This document shows positions 18,254-18,287 of a stretch of 18,287 bases of DNA, one piece after another. This stretch comes from Acanthamoeba lenticulata (taxonomy: Eukaryota > Discosea > Longamoebia > Acanthamoebidae): the NCBI GenBank assembly GCA_002179805.1, contig NAVB01000715.1, forward strand, positions 1-18,287, written 5' to 3'. Position numbers and translations under genes: made by a program. Below the pieces are notes generated by a model. It was given only the letters and a program-made list of their open reading frames with translations, did not search any database and was not told the origin of the DNA. Every line of letters starts with the position of its first letter. Position 1 is the stretch's first letter.

Positions 18254-18287
18254 GTACGCCCCTTCTCTCCCCCCCCCTCCGCCCCAA

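Overview
The window looks like nuclear DNA of a GC-rich, intron-dense unicellular eukaryote, most like a discosean amoeba such as Acanthamoeba (inference). The evidence is eight multi-exon genes with short introns (about 50-260 nt, nearly all GT-AG), very short intergenic gaps, AATAAA-type 3' signals, Ser/Gly/Gln/His homopolymers in the proteins, and eukaryote-only families (longin SNARE, F-box, BTB, RhoGAP, tweety). I see no bacterial operon, rRNA, tRNA, CRISPR array or intact mobile element.

Layout. (1) About 161-2760 (+): signalling protein with PH-like, DEP and RhoGAP-like regions; 5' end unresolved. (2) 2953-5826 (+): 14-exon, 494-residue five-span membrane protein of the tweety family. 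(3) 6199-7326 (+): six-exon VAMP7-type longin R-SNARE, 215 residues. (4) 7572-9704 (+): seven-exon F-box/ankyrin-repeat protein, 423 residues. (5) 12709-9832 (-): four-exon, 797-residue J-domain protein with a WW-like module flanked by two copies of a Cys/His module. (6) 12918-15960 (+): four-exon, 856-residue KCTD-type BTB protein with an FBXO9-like C-terminal region. (7) 16834-16188 (-): three-exon DUSP23-like phosphatase, 178 residues. (8) 17422 to beyond the right edge (+): acidic CapZIP/FAM21-like protein with a capping-protein-interaction motif.

Exons were joined by hand from splice sites and codon phase. For genes 2-7 the spliced length is an exact multiple of three from ATG to stop, which is strong internal support. 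Genes 4 and 5 and genes 6 and 7 are convergent. Genes 5 and 6 and genes 7 and 8 are divergent and probably share promoter regions. The genes do not form one pathway: genes 1 and 8 point to Rho/actin control, gene 3 to endolysosomal fusion, genes 4 and 6 to ubiquitin-ligase adaptors, gene 5 to Hsp70 co-chaperoning.

I did not find a self-contained new system. The most unusual items are the duplicated Cys/His module of gene 5, the BTB plus FBXO9-like fusion of gene 6, the RhoGAP domain of gene 1 without its arginine finger, and a perfect E2F-type palindrome in the gene 7/gene 8 promoter.
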